Source: Candidatus Rhodoferax odensensis
GTDB lineage: Bacteria; Pseudomonadota; Gammaproteobacteria; Burkholderiales; Burkholderiaceae_C
DNA length: 34,894 bases
Assembly (NCBI GenBank): GCA_016718405.1
Contig: JADKDJ010000025.1
Coordinates: 1 to 34,894 of the forward strand
Direction: 5' to 3'
Shown: in pieces, positions 1 through 7,674 of the stretch
How the letters are laid out: each line of letters starts with the position of its first letter
Numbering within the stretch: the first letter of the stretch is position 1
Translations under genes and position numbers: made by a program
Notes under the pieces: generated by a model
Told to the model about the DNA's origin: nothing
The model's input: the letters and a program-made list of their open reading frames with translations, nothing else
The model's database searches: none

Positions 1-567
1 GCCATTGGTGGCCACCTGCTGCGTTTTGTGACCATGGACAGCACCGAACGCGCCTTCCACCAGGAACTGGTCGCCATGAGCACCATGGACCCGCTGACCG
101 GTCTGCCCAACCGCCGCGCCATATTCGGAGACCTCAACAACGTGTTCGACCTCAGCCGCCGCCATGGCCGCTCCATGGCGGTGGTGCTGTGCGATCTGGA
201 CCACTTCAAGCACATCAACGATGAACTCGGCCACCCGGCTGGCGACGAAGTGCTCAAGGCCTTTGCGGGGCGCATTCGCAGTGTCCTGAGGGACTCGGAC
301 TCCGCCGGGCGAATCGGCGGCGAGGAGTTTTTGCTGGTGCTGCCCGAGACTGATCTGGCGGGTGCGGGGCTTCTGGCGGAACGACTTCGTGGCGCGCTCG
401 CCAACGAACCGGTGCAACTGATATCAGGCCAACGCGTGGTCACGTGCAGCCTGGGTTTTGGATGCCAGCGGCCCAGCGATCAAGATGGCGGGGCACTGGT
501 GGCGCGCGTTGATGAGGCGCTCTACAAGGCCAAGGGTCAGGGGCGCAATAGGGCCTGCCCGGCGTAG
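1..567 (+). CDS. Diguanylate cyclase (GGDEF domain), 5' end outside window
   Basis: The frame is open to the left edge, so this is the C-terminal part of a longer protein whose sensory N-terminus is not visible. The visible part is a near-complete GGDEF domain. It shows the opening DPLTGLPNRR motif, the metal-site stretch around LCDLDHFKHIND, and an active-site GGEEF motif. An RDSD sequence five residues before GGEEF matches the RxxD inhibitory I-site, so product inhibition by c-di-GMP is likely. The family condenses two GTP to c-di-GMP at the cytoplasmic face. The GTG at 28 is only the first possible internal start, not the real one. The protein ends shortly after the domain, with no EAL domain attached. 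Confidence 0.9.
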   Translation, partial: AIGGHLLRFVTMDSTERAFHQELVAMSTMDPLTGLPNRRAIFGDLNNVFDLSRRHGRSMAVVLCDLDHFKHINDELGHPAGDEVLKAFAGRIRSVLRDSDSAGRIGGEEFLLVLPETDLAGAGLLAERLRGALANEPVQLISGQRVVTCSLGFGCQRPSDQDGGALVARVDEALYKAKGQGRNRACPA

Positions 568-844
568 ACAACAAACACCATCGCAGGCTCAGCGGGTCTG
601 TCGGAATACTAATATCCGGTCAACAGGGCGTGAAAGCAGCACAGTCGAGGCCGCAAGCCGATTCCACGGGAATTTGATTGTCAACTTGTCGAGCAAACTC
701 GTTTTGTTTGAGCACTTCCTGGTGCTCAGAAATTGAGACCTCACGAATTCATGGCAGTTCCATCCGACATCCTCACCCTCATGACGACTGCACAGTGCCC
801 TTCGGCATTCGGTCGAAGACCCCGACAACTATGCGTCGGGCCGA

Positions 845-1258
845 GTGAAACGCGAAGACTACGAGCACTATGCCTGCGGCATGTACCTCGCCGGAACGTT
901 GGCGTTCCTTGAAGGCAGGTACGGCTCAAAGCCCTGGAAGGCTTCTGGTCGTGGCATCTCTCTGGACGAATTCCTTGCCGAGCGAGATGACAAGCGCAAG
1001 GAACCTTTGCAGATTGCGGGAGTCTGTGTTGCTGGCCTTGATGCATTGGTGTGCATTCGGAATGCCGTCACTCATAACGATGGCGATCTTTCAAAGAACA
1101 TTGATTCGCAGTCCTTGTCCAAGGTGAGCGCGGCAGCACTTCCAGGCGTGCAAATCGTAGGTAACTCGGTGCGCCTATCGTCTGGCTACAGTGTCGACTT
1201 CATGAAATACGTTCGTGAATCATTCGTCGCGGTTTCGATGCTGCACGGAGGTCTGTAA
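845..1258 (+). CDS. Small protein with HEPN-like RNxxxH motif; 5' end probably frameshifted
   Basis: I do not recognise the family with certainty. The protein is 137 residues from GTG 845. Near residue 72 it has RNAVTH followed by NDGDL, which fits the R-x4-H signature of HEPN domains; many of these are RNases in toxin-antitoxin and defence systems. The frame continues upstream with protein-like sequence (HSVEDPDNYASGR) until a TGA at 782-784. An ATG at 751, in another frame, starts a plausible N-terminus (MAVPSDILTLMTTA). A one-base indel near 785-800 would join the two into about 168 residues. It lies just upstream of a toxin-antitoxin pair on the same strand, which suits a defence or stress role, but HEPN assignment rests on one motif. 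No MNT-type antitoxin partner is seen. Confidence 0.5.
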   Translation: MKREDYEHYACGMYLAGTLAFLEGRYGSKPWKASGRGISLDEFLAERDDKRKEPLQIAGVCVAGLDALVCIRNAVTHNDGDLSKNIDSQSLSKVSAAALPGVQIVGNSVRLSSGYSVDFMKYVRESFVAVSMLHGGL

Positions 1259-1358
1259 TGTGCGAAAACGCGCCGCCTAGCCAGTCGAGCCGACGCCACG
1301 GATCGCGGCTCAGCTTCAACGTTCGGCCTCGCCGGAGAAGCGGAGTTTGTTGGACTCA

Positions 1359-1388
1359 TTGACAACAGCACGTTTGCGTTGTCATAAT
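1359..1388 (+). promoter_or_regulatory. Promoter and overlapping operator of the TumE/TumA pair
   Basis: A perfect -35 TTGACA (1359-1364) and a -10 CATAAT (1383-1388) are separated by 18 bp. A perfect inverted repeat, TGACAAC (1360-1366) N11 GTTGTCA (1378-1384), overlaps both boxes. The expected start of transcription, 6-8 nt after the -10 box, falls at about 1395, next to the ATG at 1396, so the toxin mRNA would be nearly leaderless. The likely binder of the repeat is the HTH antitoxin encoded downstream (inference). Confidence 0.7.
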
Positions 1389-1395
1389 CTCCAAC

Positions 1396-1692
1396 ATGAA
1401 GGCTGTCCCGCTAATTCGCCGTCGCGTTGTTCTTGCTCCCGACGCATTCGCAGAGGTGGCCGTGTGGCGGGTCCCTGAACCTGTTCCGCCGTCTGAGCAT
1501 CAGTTCAAATATCGTCTCGCTTATGTTGTTGGCGGTGAGTGTGTCCTGAGATATGACAATGAGCGAGGTAAAGGTGATTACCGGCACTTCGGAGAACAGG
1601 AGCTTGACTATGCCTTCTCAACGCCGGAACAGTTGATGCTCGACTTCAATGCTGATATTACGAGGTGGAATCATGAACACAGTCATTCTTGA
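1396..1692 (+). CDS. tumE: TumE-type (DUF6516) toxin of a toxin-antitoxin pair
   Basis: A 98-residue protein. The core YRLAYVVGGECVLRYDNERGKGDYRH, read as pieces, resembles the TumE/DUF6516 toxins: a conserved tyrosine, then a basic loop with YDN, GKGD and an RH pair. Members of this family are predicted growth inhibitors, probably acting on RNA; the mechanism in this case is not shown by the sequence. The ATG sits about 7 nt after a strong -10 box, with no Shine-Dalgarno sequence, so translation is probably leaderless. The toxin gene comes first and its end overlaps the antitoxin start by 20 nt, an order and coupling known in this family. The assignment is from memory of family motifs. Confidence 0.7.
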   Translation: MKAVPLIRRRVVLAPDAFAEVAVWRVPEPVPPSEHQFKYRLAYVVGGECVLRYDNERGKGDYRHFGEQELDYAFSTPEQLMLDFNADITRWNHEHSHS

Positions 1693-2020
1693 GGTTCGTT
1701 CCCTGGCGGACACGCTTGCGGATGCAGCCCGCGCCATGAAAACCGGCCGCGCTGAGCGGGACACTCGCATTGGCTTTGCAACGCCCGAGTTGCTCTGGCA
1801 GGTGCTAACAGTCAAACGATGGGAGTTGCTCAAAGCTATGTGCGGGGCGGGCGCCATGTCTATCCGCGAGGCGGCCAGGCGCGTCGGGCGTGACGTGAAG
1901 GCTGTGCATGGGGACGTAGTGGCCTTGTTGGAAGCTGGCATTCTCAGTCGCGCGGCAGAAGGGGGTGTCGTGTTCCCCTTTGAGGCGGTAAAGGTTGAGT
2001 TCATGCTTGAGGCGGCGTAA
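1673..2020 (+). CDS. tumA: HTH DNA-binding antitoxin partner (TumA-like, HVO_A0114-type)
   Basis: A 115-residue protein. The ATG at 1673 is preceded by a good GAGGTGGA ribosome site and lies inside the toxin gene, which indicates translational coupling. The middle of the protein (LLKAMCGAGAMSIREAARRVGRDVKAVHGDVVALLEAGIL, in pieces) is a winged-helix/HTH of the kind annotated as putative DNA-binding protein beside TumE toxins. The first 40 residues probably bind the toxin. By analogy with other toxin-antitoxin operons it should neutralise TumE and repress the promoter at 1359-1388 through the inverted repeat there (inference). Stronger translation than the leaderless toxin would favour antitoxin excess. 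Confidence 0.7.
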   Translation: MNTVILEVRSLADTLADAARAMKTGRAERDTRIGFATPELLWQVLTVKRWELLKAMCGAGAMSIREAARRVGRDVKAVHGDVVALLEAGILSRAAEGGVVFPFEAVKVEFMLEAA

Positions 2021-2181
2021 TCGTGCGCGCCCGAGACCTTGTTCGAGCTGACAGGGCCAAAGGCAAGCATCAGTCTGCGGCTCGACTTCGTCGTTGTGGC
2101 TGCTCAAGGCATCTTCTTGGAGTTGGCGGTCAAGTCCACTTGACCGATACCCCGTTACCGCGCAAGCAGTTAGCGAGCCAC

Positions 2182-2790
2182 TCAAGGCGTCTGCGGCCAG
2201 GCCAGCACCGTCTTTTCCAGCCCAGGCATCACCACCCGTGGCAAGGTCTCGCGATTCATCACCGCCGTGTTCGGCACCAGACTGTTGAGGTGCAACAAAT
2301 GCGCAGTCACCGCATATACCTCGTCGTCGCTCAAGCTCTTGGGCGCATGGTGCGGCATGGCGCGGCGCACGTAGTCGAACAGGCTGGTGGCATACGGCCA
2401 GCGTGCACCCACGGACACCACCAACAGTGGGTACTTGAGGACGCGCAGCGGGCGCAGGGGATCGCTCCAGCCCATAAAGCCGTCCGTGCCAGCCAGGCGC
2501 GCGGCCGGGCCTTCAATGCCTTTCGCGCCGTGGCAGGCCGCGCACTGCGCCTGGTACAGCGCCGCGCCCTGGGCCACACTGCCCTGCCCTGGCGGCAGCT
2601 TGCGACCGTCGGGAAAAATGGTGATGGCGTAGCGCTCGATCTGGGCGCGCTCCAGGGGCTGACCCAGACCAACCATAGCCTGGGTCACCGGCTGCGCGCG
2701 GACGGCGCCCACAGTCAGCGCCAGCAACGTGGACAGCGCCGTTGTCGCCAAGCACAGCGCGCCAACGCGAACGAAGGTCGGCCTACGCAT
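2182..2790 (-). CDS. soxD: Periplasmic monohaem cytochrome c, SoxD-like subunit
   Basis: A 202-residue protein with an N-terminal signal peptide (hydrophobic stretch about residues 8-30, cleavage near VRAQ). One CxxCH haem site, CAACH, lies at residues 83-87, and the methionine in RRAMPHH is a likely axial ligand. The start codon overlaps the end of the upstream molybdenum-subunit gene by 8 nt (ATGCGTAG), so the two are co-translated. In the SoxCD and SorAB families such a cytochrome takes electrons from the molybdenum subunit. Classical SoxD proteins are larger with two haems, so this short form could equally be called SorB-like. No other sox genes lie in the window. Confidence 0.75.
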   Translation of the reverse strand: MRRPTFVRVGALCLATTALSTLLALTVGAVRAQPVTQAMVGLGQPLERAQIERYAITIFPDGRKLPPGQGSVAQGAALYQAQCAACHGAKGIEGPAARLAGTDGFMGWSDPLRPLRVLKYPLLVVSVGARWPYATSLFDYVRRAMPHHAPKSLSDDEVYAVTAHLLHLNSLVPNTAVMNRETLPRVVMPGLEKTVLAWPQTP

Positions 2791-4057
2791 ACACGTTTTC
2801 CACCCGCCCGTCGCTGCCCACGCGCCAGGCCTGCATCGCGTTGTAGTGGTGGAAAGACTGCATGGCGTACTTGCGCTTCCACTCGGTGCGCGTGGGCTGC
2901 GTGCGGCCCAGTTCGTCGGTGGCGCGGCTCATCAAGGTGGCCTTCTTTCCATCCCACTGCCATGGCAACGTGAAGCGCGTGAAGGCGCGGTCCAGCACCT
3001 GGCCGTGCAACAGCGCTGGCGCCCAGGTGGTGCCGCCATCGGTCGACACCTCCACCTTGGCAATGCGCCCGTGGCCGGACCAGGCCAGGCCGGCGATCTC
3101 GTAAAAGCCCCTCGGCTCGGGCATGGTCTGCCGCCCAGAGGGATGTGTGATGACCGACTTGACGTCCATGTGAAAGGCAAAGCGCTCGATCTGCCCGTTG
3201 GCCAGTACCTGCGTGTACAGGCCCGACTCGTCCTTGGTGTAGGCGGGCTGGTCGGTCACCTCCAGGCGGTGCAGCCACTTCACGCTGACGTTGCCCTCAA
3301 AGCCCGGCATGAACAGCCGCAACGGGTAGCCTTGCGAGGGACGCAGACGTTCGCCGTTTTGGTACAGCGCCAGCATGCCGTCCTTGAGCAGGGCCGACAG
3401 CGGCAGGCTGCGCGCGTGCGAGCCACCGTCCGCTCCCTCGGCCACCACCCACTTGGCACGGTCTTGCAAGCCGGATTCGTTGAACAAGTAGGACAAGGGC
3501 ACGCCGGTCCATTCCGAGCACGACACCTCGCCCGCCAGATCGCCCAAGGTGTCGTTGCGCGCGGTCGGTGACAAGGCATTGGCAGCCGAGTTACCAGCGC
3601 ACTCCAGAAAATGGATCCGGTTGACCATGGGGTAACGCATCAGCCGCTCCAGGTCAAAACGCAAGGGCCGCTTGACCAGGCCATGGATCATCAGCTCGTG
3701 GCGCTCGGGCGCAATCACAGGCAGGCCGTTGTGGTGCACCGAAAAGTGCAGTCCACTGGGCGTGATGATGCCGCGCTGACTCTGCAAGGGCGAGCGCCAG
3801 ATGGCGAACCCCGCCGTTTGCGGAGCTGTGGGGTGTGCGACGCGCTGCACCGCCTGCTCCGTGGCGGCGGGCCGGCCGTAGGGCAGATCGGCAGCGCCCA
3901 GCGACGTCATCGAACCCGGCATACCCGCGCCGAGCGAAGGCTCGGCCCGCAGCGAACCGGCCACACTGGCCGTACCGATGGCCAAGCCCGCACGCAGGAA
4001 AGCACGCCGCTGTGGCGCGCCGCGATTGTCCGGCGCCGGCACGCGGTCTTTACCCAT
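2783..4057 (-). CDS. soxC: SoxC-like molybdenum sulfite/sulfane dehydrogenase subunit
   Basis: A 424-residue oxidoreductase of the sulfite oxidase family. The start is the second ATG of the open frame, because GGAGGTGG sits just upstream of it. A twin-arginine signal (QRRAFLRAG) is followed by a hydrophobic stretch, so it is exported folded with its cofactor. The molybdenum-ligand cysteine is in FLECAGNS near residue 153. The C-terminal half has the Mo-co dimerisation domain (VEVSTDGGTTW, and FTLPWQWDG). The family oxidises sulfite or protein-bound sulfane sulfur and passes electrons to cytochrome c, here presumably the product of the overlapping downstream gene. Substrate cannot be fixed from sequence; the pair stands alone, without soxXYZAB. 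Confidence 0.8.
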   Translation of the reverse strand: MGKDRVPAPDNRGAPQRRAFLRAGLAIGTASVAGSLRAEPSLGAGMPGSMTSLGAADLPYGRPAATEQAVQRVAHPTAPQTAGFAIWRSPLQSQRGIITPSGLHFSVHHNGLPVIAPERHELMIHGLVKRPLRFDLERLMRYPMVNRIHFLECAGNSAANALSPTARNDTLGDLAGEVSCSEWTGVPLSYLFNESGLQDRAKWVVAEGADGGSHARSLPLSALLKDGMLALYQNGERLRPSQGYPLRLFMPGFEGNVSVKWLHRLEVTDQPAYTKDESGLYTQVLANGQIERFAFHMDVKSVITHPSGRQTMPEPRGFYEIAGLAWSGHGRIAKVEVSTDGGTTWAPALLHGQVLDRAFTRFTLPWQWDGKKATLMSRATDELGRTQPTRTEWKRKYAMQSFHHYNAMQAWRVGSDGRVENVYA

Positions 4058-4273
4058 GACCACCTCCAACGATCGCAGCCGTCAGACTGCCAAATCCAGT
4101 GCTTGCCAACACGAGCTCACTCCAGTTCTGCGACACCAGTTGCCGCAACCGCAGTGTCGCCTTGCCTGGCTGCCAACGCATTAACCTTTGTTAAGCGCTA
4201 CGCCCGGCATGATGGTGCCGCCCGCACGGCGCAGCCAGGCGCGTAGGTAAAAGGGGGCGGAACGGCGTCAGGG

Positions 4274-5434
4274 TCAGGGCGCCGCGTCCGAGTCTACGTA
4301 GCCGTGCACCACATAGGCCATGGTCGGACGATGAAAGCCCTTGAGCTGGAGCTCGCCGACTGGCTCTGTGCGCGCGAAGTCGGCCACCAGTCCCTGCACC
4401 CGTTGGGAGATCAGGATCTGCCCGCCTTGCGCCTCGGCGCACAGGCGGGCCGCGAGGTTGGTGACGTTTCCAATCACGCCATAGTCGCGCCGACCCTCGA
4501 ACCCAATCGCGCCGATGGTGGCGTAGCCCAGGGCCACACCGATGCCCATTGACACCGAGTAGCCACGCCGTTGCCATCCCCGCTCCAGCGTGGTGAAACG
4601 CTCTTGCATGTCGATCGCCATTCTCACGGCAACACCTGCTGGGTTGTCTACTTCGACTGGGTCGTTGAAGTAGATCATCATGCCGTCGCCGGCAAAGTGC
4701 TCCAGTGTTCCGGCATACGCCACCACAAAGGCGCCCATGGCTTCGTGATACTCGTGAATGACGCGGATCACCTCCTCCGGGTCCGATGTTTCGGTAAACG
4801 CCGTGAAGCCGCGCAGGTCCACAAAGGCAGCGGCGATTTCACGTCGGTGGGTTCGCAGAGGGTCCTCAGTGGCGCCCGACAGCAGCAAGTCCACCACCGA
4901 GGGTGAAAAGAAGCGCTTCAGGCGGCTCACCCGCTCAAGTTGTTGAACGCCTTCGGCAACACGCTGCTCAAGCGTCCGATTGAACTGCGCCAACTCCAGT
5001 GCCTGCACTTCAAGCTTGCCCACCATGCGTTCGAGCTCACGCGCCTGTTGCGACACCGCAAGGTGGGTCTTGACGCGCGCCTTGACGATCGCTGGGCTGA
5101 TCGGTTTGGTGACGTAGTCGACGCCGCCAATCTCAAGCCCTTTGGTTTCATCTTCCACTTCACTCATCGAGGTGACAAAGATGACTGGAATGTGGCGCGT
5201 CGCGGGCTCCTGCTTCAGACGCCGGCACACCTCATACCCGTCCAGGCCGGGCAGCATCACGTCCAGAAGAATCAAATCCAGTGGCGCCCCGGAAAAAGCC
5301 AACTCCAGAGCCTTTTCTCCGCTGATCGCGACTCGGGTACGGTAATCAGACTTCAGAATGCCCACCAGCAACGACAGGTTGGCTGGCGTATCGTCCACGA
5401 TCAGAATCGCCGGTTTTTCAGGTGAAATTGACAC
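4274..5434 (-). CDS. Response regulator fused to a class III nucleotide cyclase
   Basis: A 386-residue protein. I choose the GTG at 5434 because CAGGAGAC lies 7-8 nt upstream; the open frame extends further but without a ribosome site. Residues 1-120 are a receiver domain with acidic pair D14-D15, phospho-acceptor D58 and K110. Residues 125-175 look like a coiled coil. Residues 195-385 are a class III cyclase domain: metal-binding D206 (FVDLRGF) and D250 (HFAGDG), and the N326/R330 pair in NVTNLAAR. The two positions that normally set base choice (Lys plus Asp/Thr for ATP, Glu plus Cys for GTP) appear to be H246 and G319, so product cannot be predicted safely. No partner histidine kinase is adjacent. 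It should act in the cytoplasm. Confidence 0.85.
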   Translation of the reverse strand: MSISPEKPAILIVDDTPANLSLLVGILKSDYRTRVAISGEKALELAFSGAPLDLILLDVMLPGLDGYEVCRRLKQEPATRHIPVIFVTSMSEVEDETKGLEIGGVDYVTKPISPAIVKARVKTHLAVSQQARELERMVGKLEVQALELAQFNRTLEQRVAEGVQQLERVSRLKRFFSPSVVDLLLSGATEDPLRTHRREIAAAFVDLRGFTAFTETSDPEEVIRVIHEYHEAMGAFVVAYAGTLEHFAGDGMMIYFNDPVEVDNPAGVAVRMAIDMQERFTTLERGWQRRGYSVSMGIGVALGYATIGAIGFEGRRDYGVIGNVTNLAARLCAEAQGGQILISQRVQGLVADFARTEPVGELQLKGFHRPTMAYVVHGYVDSDAAP

Positions 5435-5614
5435 GTATTTCGTCTCCTGTGCGCCACGCGAATCCCGCGTCAGCGGTCGGCCCAACTGACACCGGCGGGG
5501 TTCGTCAACCGCGTGAGCCGCAGTATCACACACCAGATGTGTCCGCAGCAGCCGTATCGCCCCCGCCGCGATAACTTGACGCCAACGCCACCGCGCGCCT
5601 ACAGTGGCACGACC

Positions 5615-6290
5615 ATGGACCGACTGACCGAAGCCCTGGCTCTACTGCAGCAGCAAGCCCGGCCCGACGAGTTGGCCGGCATGGCACGTTTTGGCATCAA
5701 CCCGGACCATCGACTGGGCCTGTCCGTGCCGGCCATGCGGCGCGTCGCCAAGACCTTGGGCCGGGATCACGGCCTGGCCCTCGCGCTGTGGAGCACGGGC
5801 ATACCGGATGCCCGCATCGTGGCCGGCATGGTAGCCGACCCCGCCAAGATGGGATCGAGGCAAATGGACGCCTGGGCCAGGGACTTCAACTCCTGGGATG
5901 TCTGTGACCAGGTCTGTGGCAGCGCCTTCGCGGCATCTCCGCTGGCCTGGAAGAAGGTGGTGCTATGGGCCACACAGCCACAAGAGTTTGTGCGGCGCGC
6001 TGCTGGCCACGTTGGCGGTGCATGACAAGCAAGCCGAGGACGCGCGCTTCGTGGCCGCTCTGACGCTCATCGAAGCGGCGGCCAACGATCCACGCAACTA
6101 CGTCATGAAAGCGGCCAACTGGGCCCTGCGCAATATTGGCAAGCGCAACGCCGCGCTCAACGCTGCAGCGATTGACGCGGCACGTCGTATCCAGCAACAG
6201 GGCTCGAAACCGGCACGGTGGATTGCGGCCGACGCACTGCGCGAACTCGGCAGCGCCGCGGTGCAGGGGCGACTGGGGTCCCGGGCCTGA
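5615..6290 (+). pseudogene. DNA alkylation repair (AlkD/HEAT-like) gene, frameshifted
   Basis: Two overlapping frames make one protein of about 225 residues. The first half starts at ATG 5615 (MDRLTEALALL) and runs to EFVRRA near 5998. The second half resumes in another frame with ALLATLAVHDKQAED and runs to the stop at 6290. Motifs typical of this family are present in both halves: WDVCDQVCG, EFVRRA, LAVHDK, NWALRNIGKRN and ARWIAADALRELG. These HEAT-repeat proteins bind DNA, and AlkD itself removes alkylated bases. The break is near 5998-6003 in a GC-rich stretch, so it may be a real mutation or an indel error. No Shine-Dalgarno sequence is obvious. Confidence 0.8.
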
Positions 6291-6313
6291 AGCCCGCGTC
6301 CCTAAGCCATCGG

Positions 6314-6745
6314 CTAGACATCAACCGTCGAGTGCCACCAAATCCGAAACTCCCGACACAGACCACTGGCATCAAGTTCGATCAGGGCCATGCCATCCAA
6401 AACCAGGCGCGGCAACGGCTCGCCCGGCTTGCGGGCAATCTGGTTGGTGCCGGTGGAGGCGGCCCAAATCGCAAACATCTCGTCGGACGTTACCTGATAG
6501 GTGGTGTGCCAGTGCGCGATGCCGCTGCTGGCGCTGGCGCTGGCCTGCAAGATTTCAAAGGTGACGGTGATGTCGCGCTGCAGTTTGGTGCGCTGCCAGT
6601 ACTGCTTGATTTGATTGTGTCCGCGCTGGACCGCAAACGGCGTGTTGTGGTAACAACCATCCGGGGCGAACAAGGAAGCCAGCAAGTGCTCGTCGCTGGT
6701 TTCCCAGGCCAGTTTGTAGTTTTGCATGAAGTGCTCGATCGGCAT
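6314..6745 (-). CDS. SnoaL/NTF2-like protein of unknown function
   Basis: A 143-residue protein that starts at the ATG preceded by AAGGAGCATC, well inside the longer open frame. It has the look of the SnoaL/NTF2-like fold: an N-terminal helix (IEHFMQNYKLAWETSD), then LLASLFAPDGCYHNTPFA, a strand-rich middle with HWHTTYQV, and a C-terminal strand (CREFRIWWH). Members include ketosteroid-isomerase-like enzymes and many uncharacterised proteins; catalysis is not predictable here. It is convergent with the alkylation-repair gene, separated by about 23 bp. Confidence 0.75.
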   Translation of the reverse strand: MPIEHFMQNYKLAWETSDEHLLASLFAPDGCYHNTPFAVQRGHNQIKQYWQRTKLQRDITVTFEILQASASASSGIAHWHTTYQVTSDEMFAIWAASTGTNQIARKPGEPLPRLVLDGMALIELDASGLCREFRIWWHSTVDV

Positions 6746-7116
6746 GATGCTCCTTCGGTGATGAACAGGCACCAGTATGTCAAAGACGCGGCACCGGCAC
6801 CGCACACAACGAAAGAACCAACCGCAAGGAGTCCTCCCCCAGCACCACAAGGGTCACGATCAATTCAGTTGACATGATCGAATTCGGCCCGAACCGTCGA
6901 AGGTTCAGCAGCTGCCTCAGGCGGCGAAGCCGCGGCCCCATCGGAATGCTGCGACTCACCATCTCAACACAAGCGCAACCCGCCGATGAAAGTCACTCCG
7001 ACTCAGCCCCCGCAACCGCAGCGACGTGGCGTATAGTGAAGTACTCGAACAGGACAAACGCGGCGACGCCCACTCGTATTTCGTTCCACCCTGCCCACCT
7101 TCAACGGAGGCCCACT
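6746..7116. other. Intergenic region between divergent genes, with a repeat copy
   Basis: This 371-bp gap separates the SnoaL-like gene (minus) from the H-NOX gene (plus). It holds the left copy of the 37-bp repeat (6829-6865), a TATAGT hexamer at 7032-7037 that could serve as a -10 box without a clear -35, and the CGGAGG ribosome site of H-NOX at about 7105. A 31-codon minus-strand frame at 6780-6875 overlaps the repeat; I do not call it a gene. Confidence 0.5.
6829..6865 (+). repeat. Left copy of a 37-bp direct repeat
   Basis: This stretch begins GAGTCCTCCCCC and ends GGGTCACGATCAATT. It matches 10839-10875 in the same orientation with two mismatches, both in the central AC-rich part. Weaker similarity extends about 12 bp to its left. 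The two copies bracket the H-NOX/c-di-GMP genes and a toxin-antitoxin pair. Confidence 0.8.
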
Positions 7117-7665
7117 ATGTACGGATTGGTGAACAGAGCCCTGGAAGAAATGATGCGCAAAACGCACGGCGATGCGACCTGGGAGAAGATCAAGGAGCGG
7201 GCCGGCGTCGATATCGAAGTGTTCGTGCGCATGGACGCCTACCCGGACGACATCACCTACAAACTGGTCGGCGCCGCCAGCGAGCTGCTGAACCAACCCG
7301 CCGAAGCGTTACTGAAGGCCTTTGGCGAGTACTGGACGCTGTACACCGGCAGCGAAGGTTATGGCGCGTTGCTGGACGCCGCCGGCAGCTCGCTGCAAGA
7401 AACGCTGGCCAACCTCGATGACCTGCATGTTCGTGTCGGACTGATGTACGCGGAACTCAAGCCGCCCTCCTTTCGATGTTCGGAGGTCACCGCAGACCGC
7501 CTGGTGCTGCACTACTACTCGACACGCGACGGACTGGCGCCCATGGTCGTCGGCCTGATCGAGGGCCTGGGCAAGCGTTTTGGCCAGACCCTTGAAATCG
7601 AACGGCTGGCGCGCCGCGAGTCGGGCGATGACCACGACAGCTTCTCGATTCGCATCCTCCCCTAG
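7117..7665 (+). CDS. H-NOX haem-based gas sensor protein
   Basis: A 182-residue protein matching the haem-NO/oxygen-binding domain of soluble guanylate cyclase along its length. It opens MYGLVNRALEEM. The proximal haem ligand is H104 in NLDDLHVRV, followed by the conserved PPSFRC (C121) and the haem-propionate motif YYSTR (Y133-S135-R137). The ATG at 7117 has CGGAGG 8 nt upstream; the open frame further upstream is not coding-like. It should bind NO (and perhaps O2 or CO) in the cytoplasm and signal to the adjacent HNOBA-GGDEF-EAL protein, whose gene starts 9 nt after this stop. Stand-alone H-NOX beside a c-di-GMP enzyme is a known bacterial arrangement. Confidence 0.95.
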   Translation: MYGLVNRALEEMMRKTHGDATWEKIKERAGVDIEVFVRMDAYPDDITYKLVGAASELLNQPAEALLKAFGEYWTLYTGSEGYGALLDAAGSSLQETLANLDDLHVRVGLMYAELKPPSFRCSEVTADRLVLHYYSTRDGLAPMVVGLIEGLGKRFGQTLEIERLARRESGDDHDSFSIRILP

Positions 7666-7674
7666 ACACGGTCT

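Noticed and set aside
2023..2973. Long plus-strand open frame of 316 codons opposite the soxD/soxC pair
   Set aside because: It is antisense to two clear genes, has an Arg/His/Gln-rich composition typical of a shadow frame, and no ribosome site.
4181..4194. TTAAC-CTTT-GTTAA inverted repeat upstream of soxC
   Set aside because: Only 5-bp arms, no convincing promoter around it; too short to call an operator.
6780..6875. 31-codon minus-strand frame across the left 37-bp repeat
   Set aside because: Part of the frame is similar at the other repeat copy, but that copy lacks a matching start and the reading diverges; treated as repeat, not gene.
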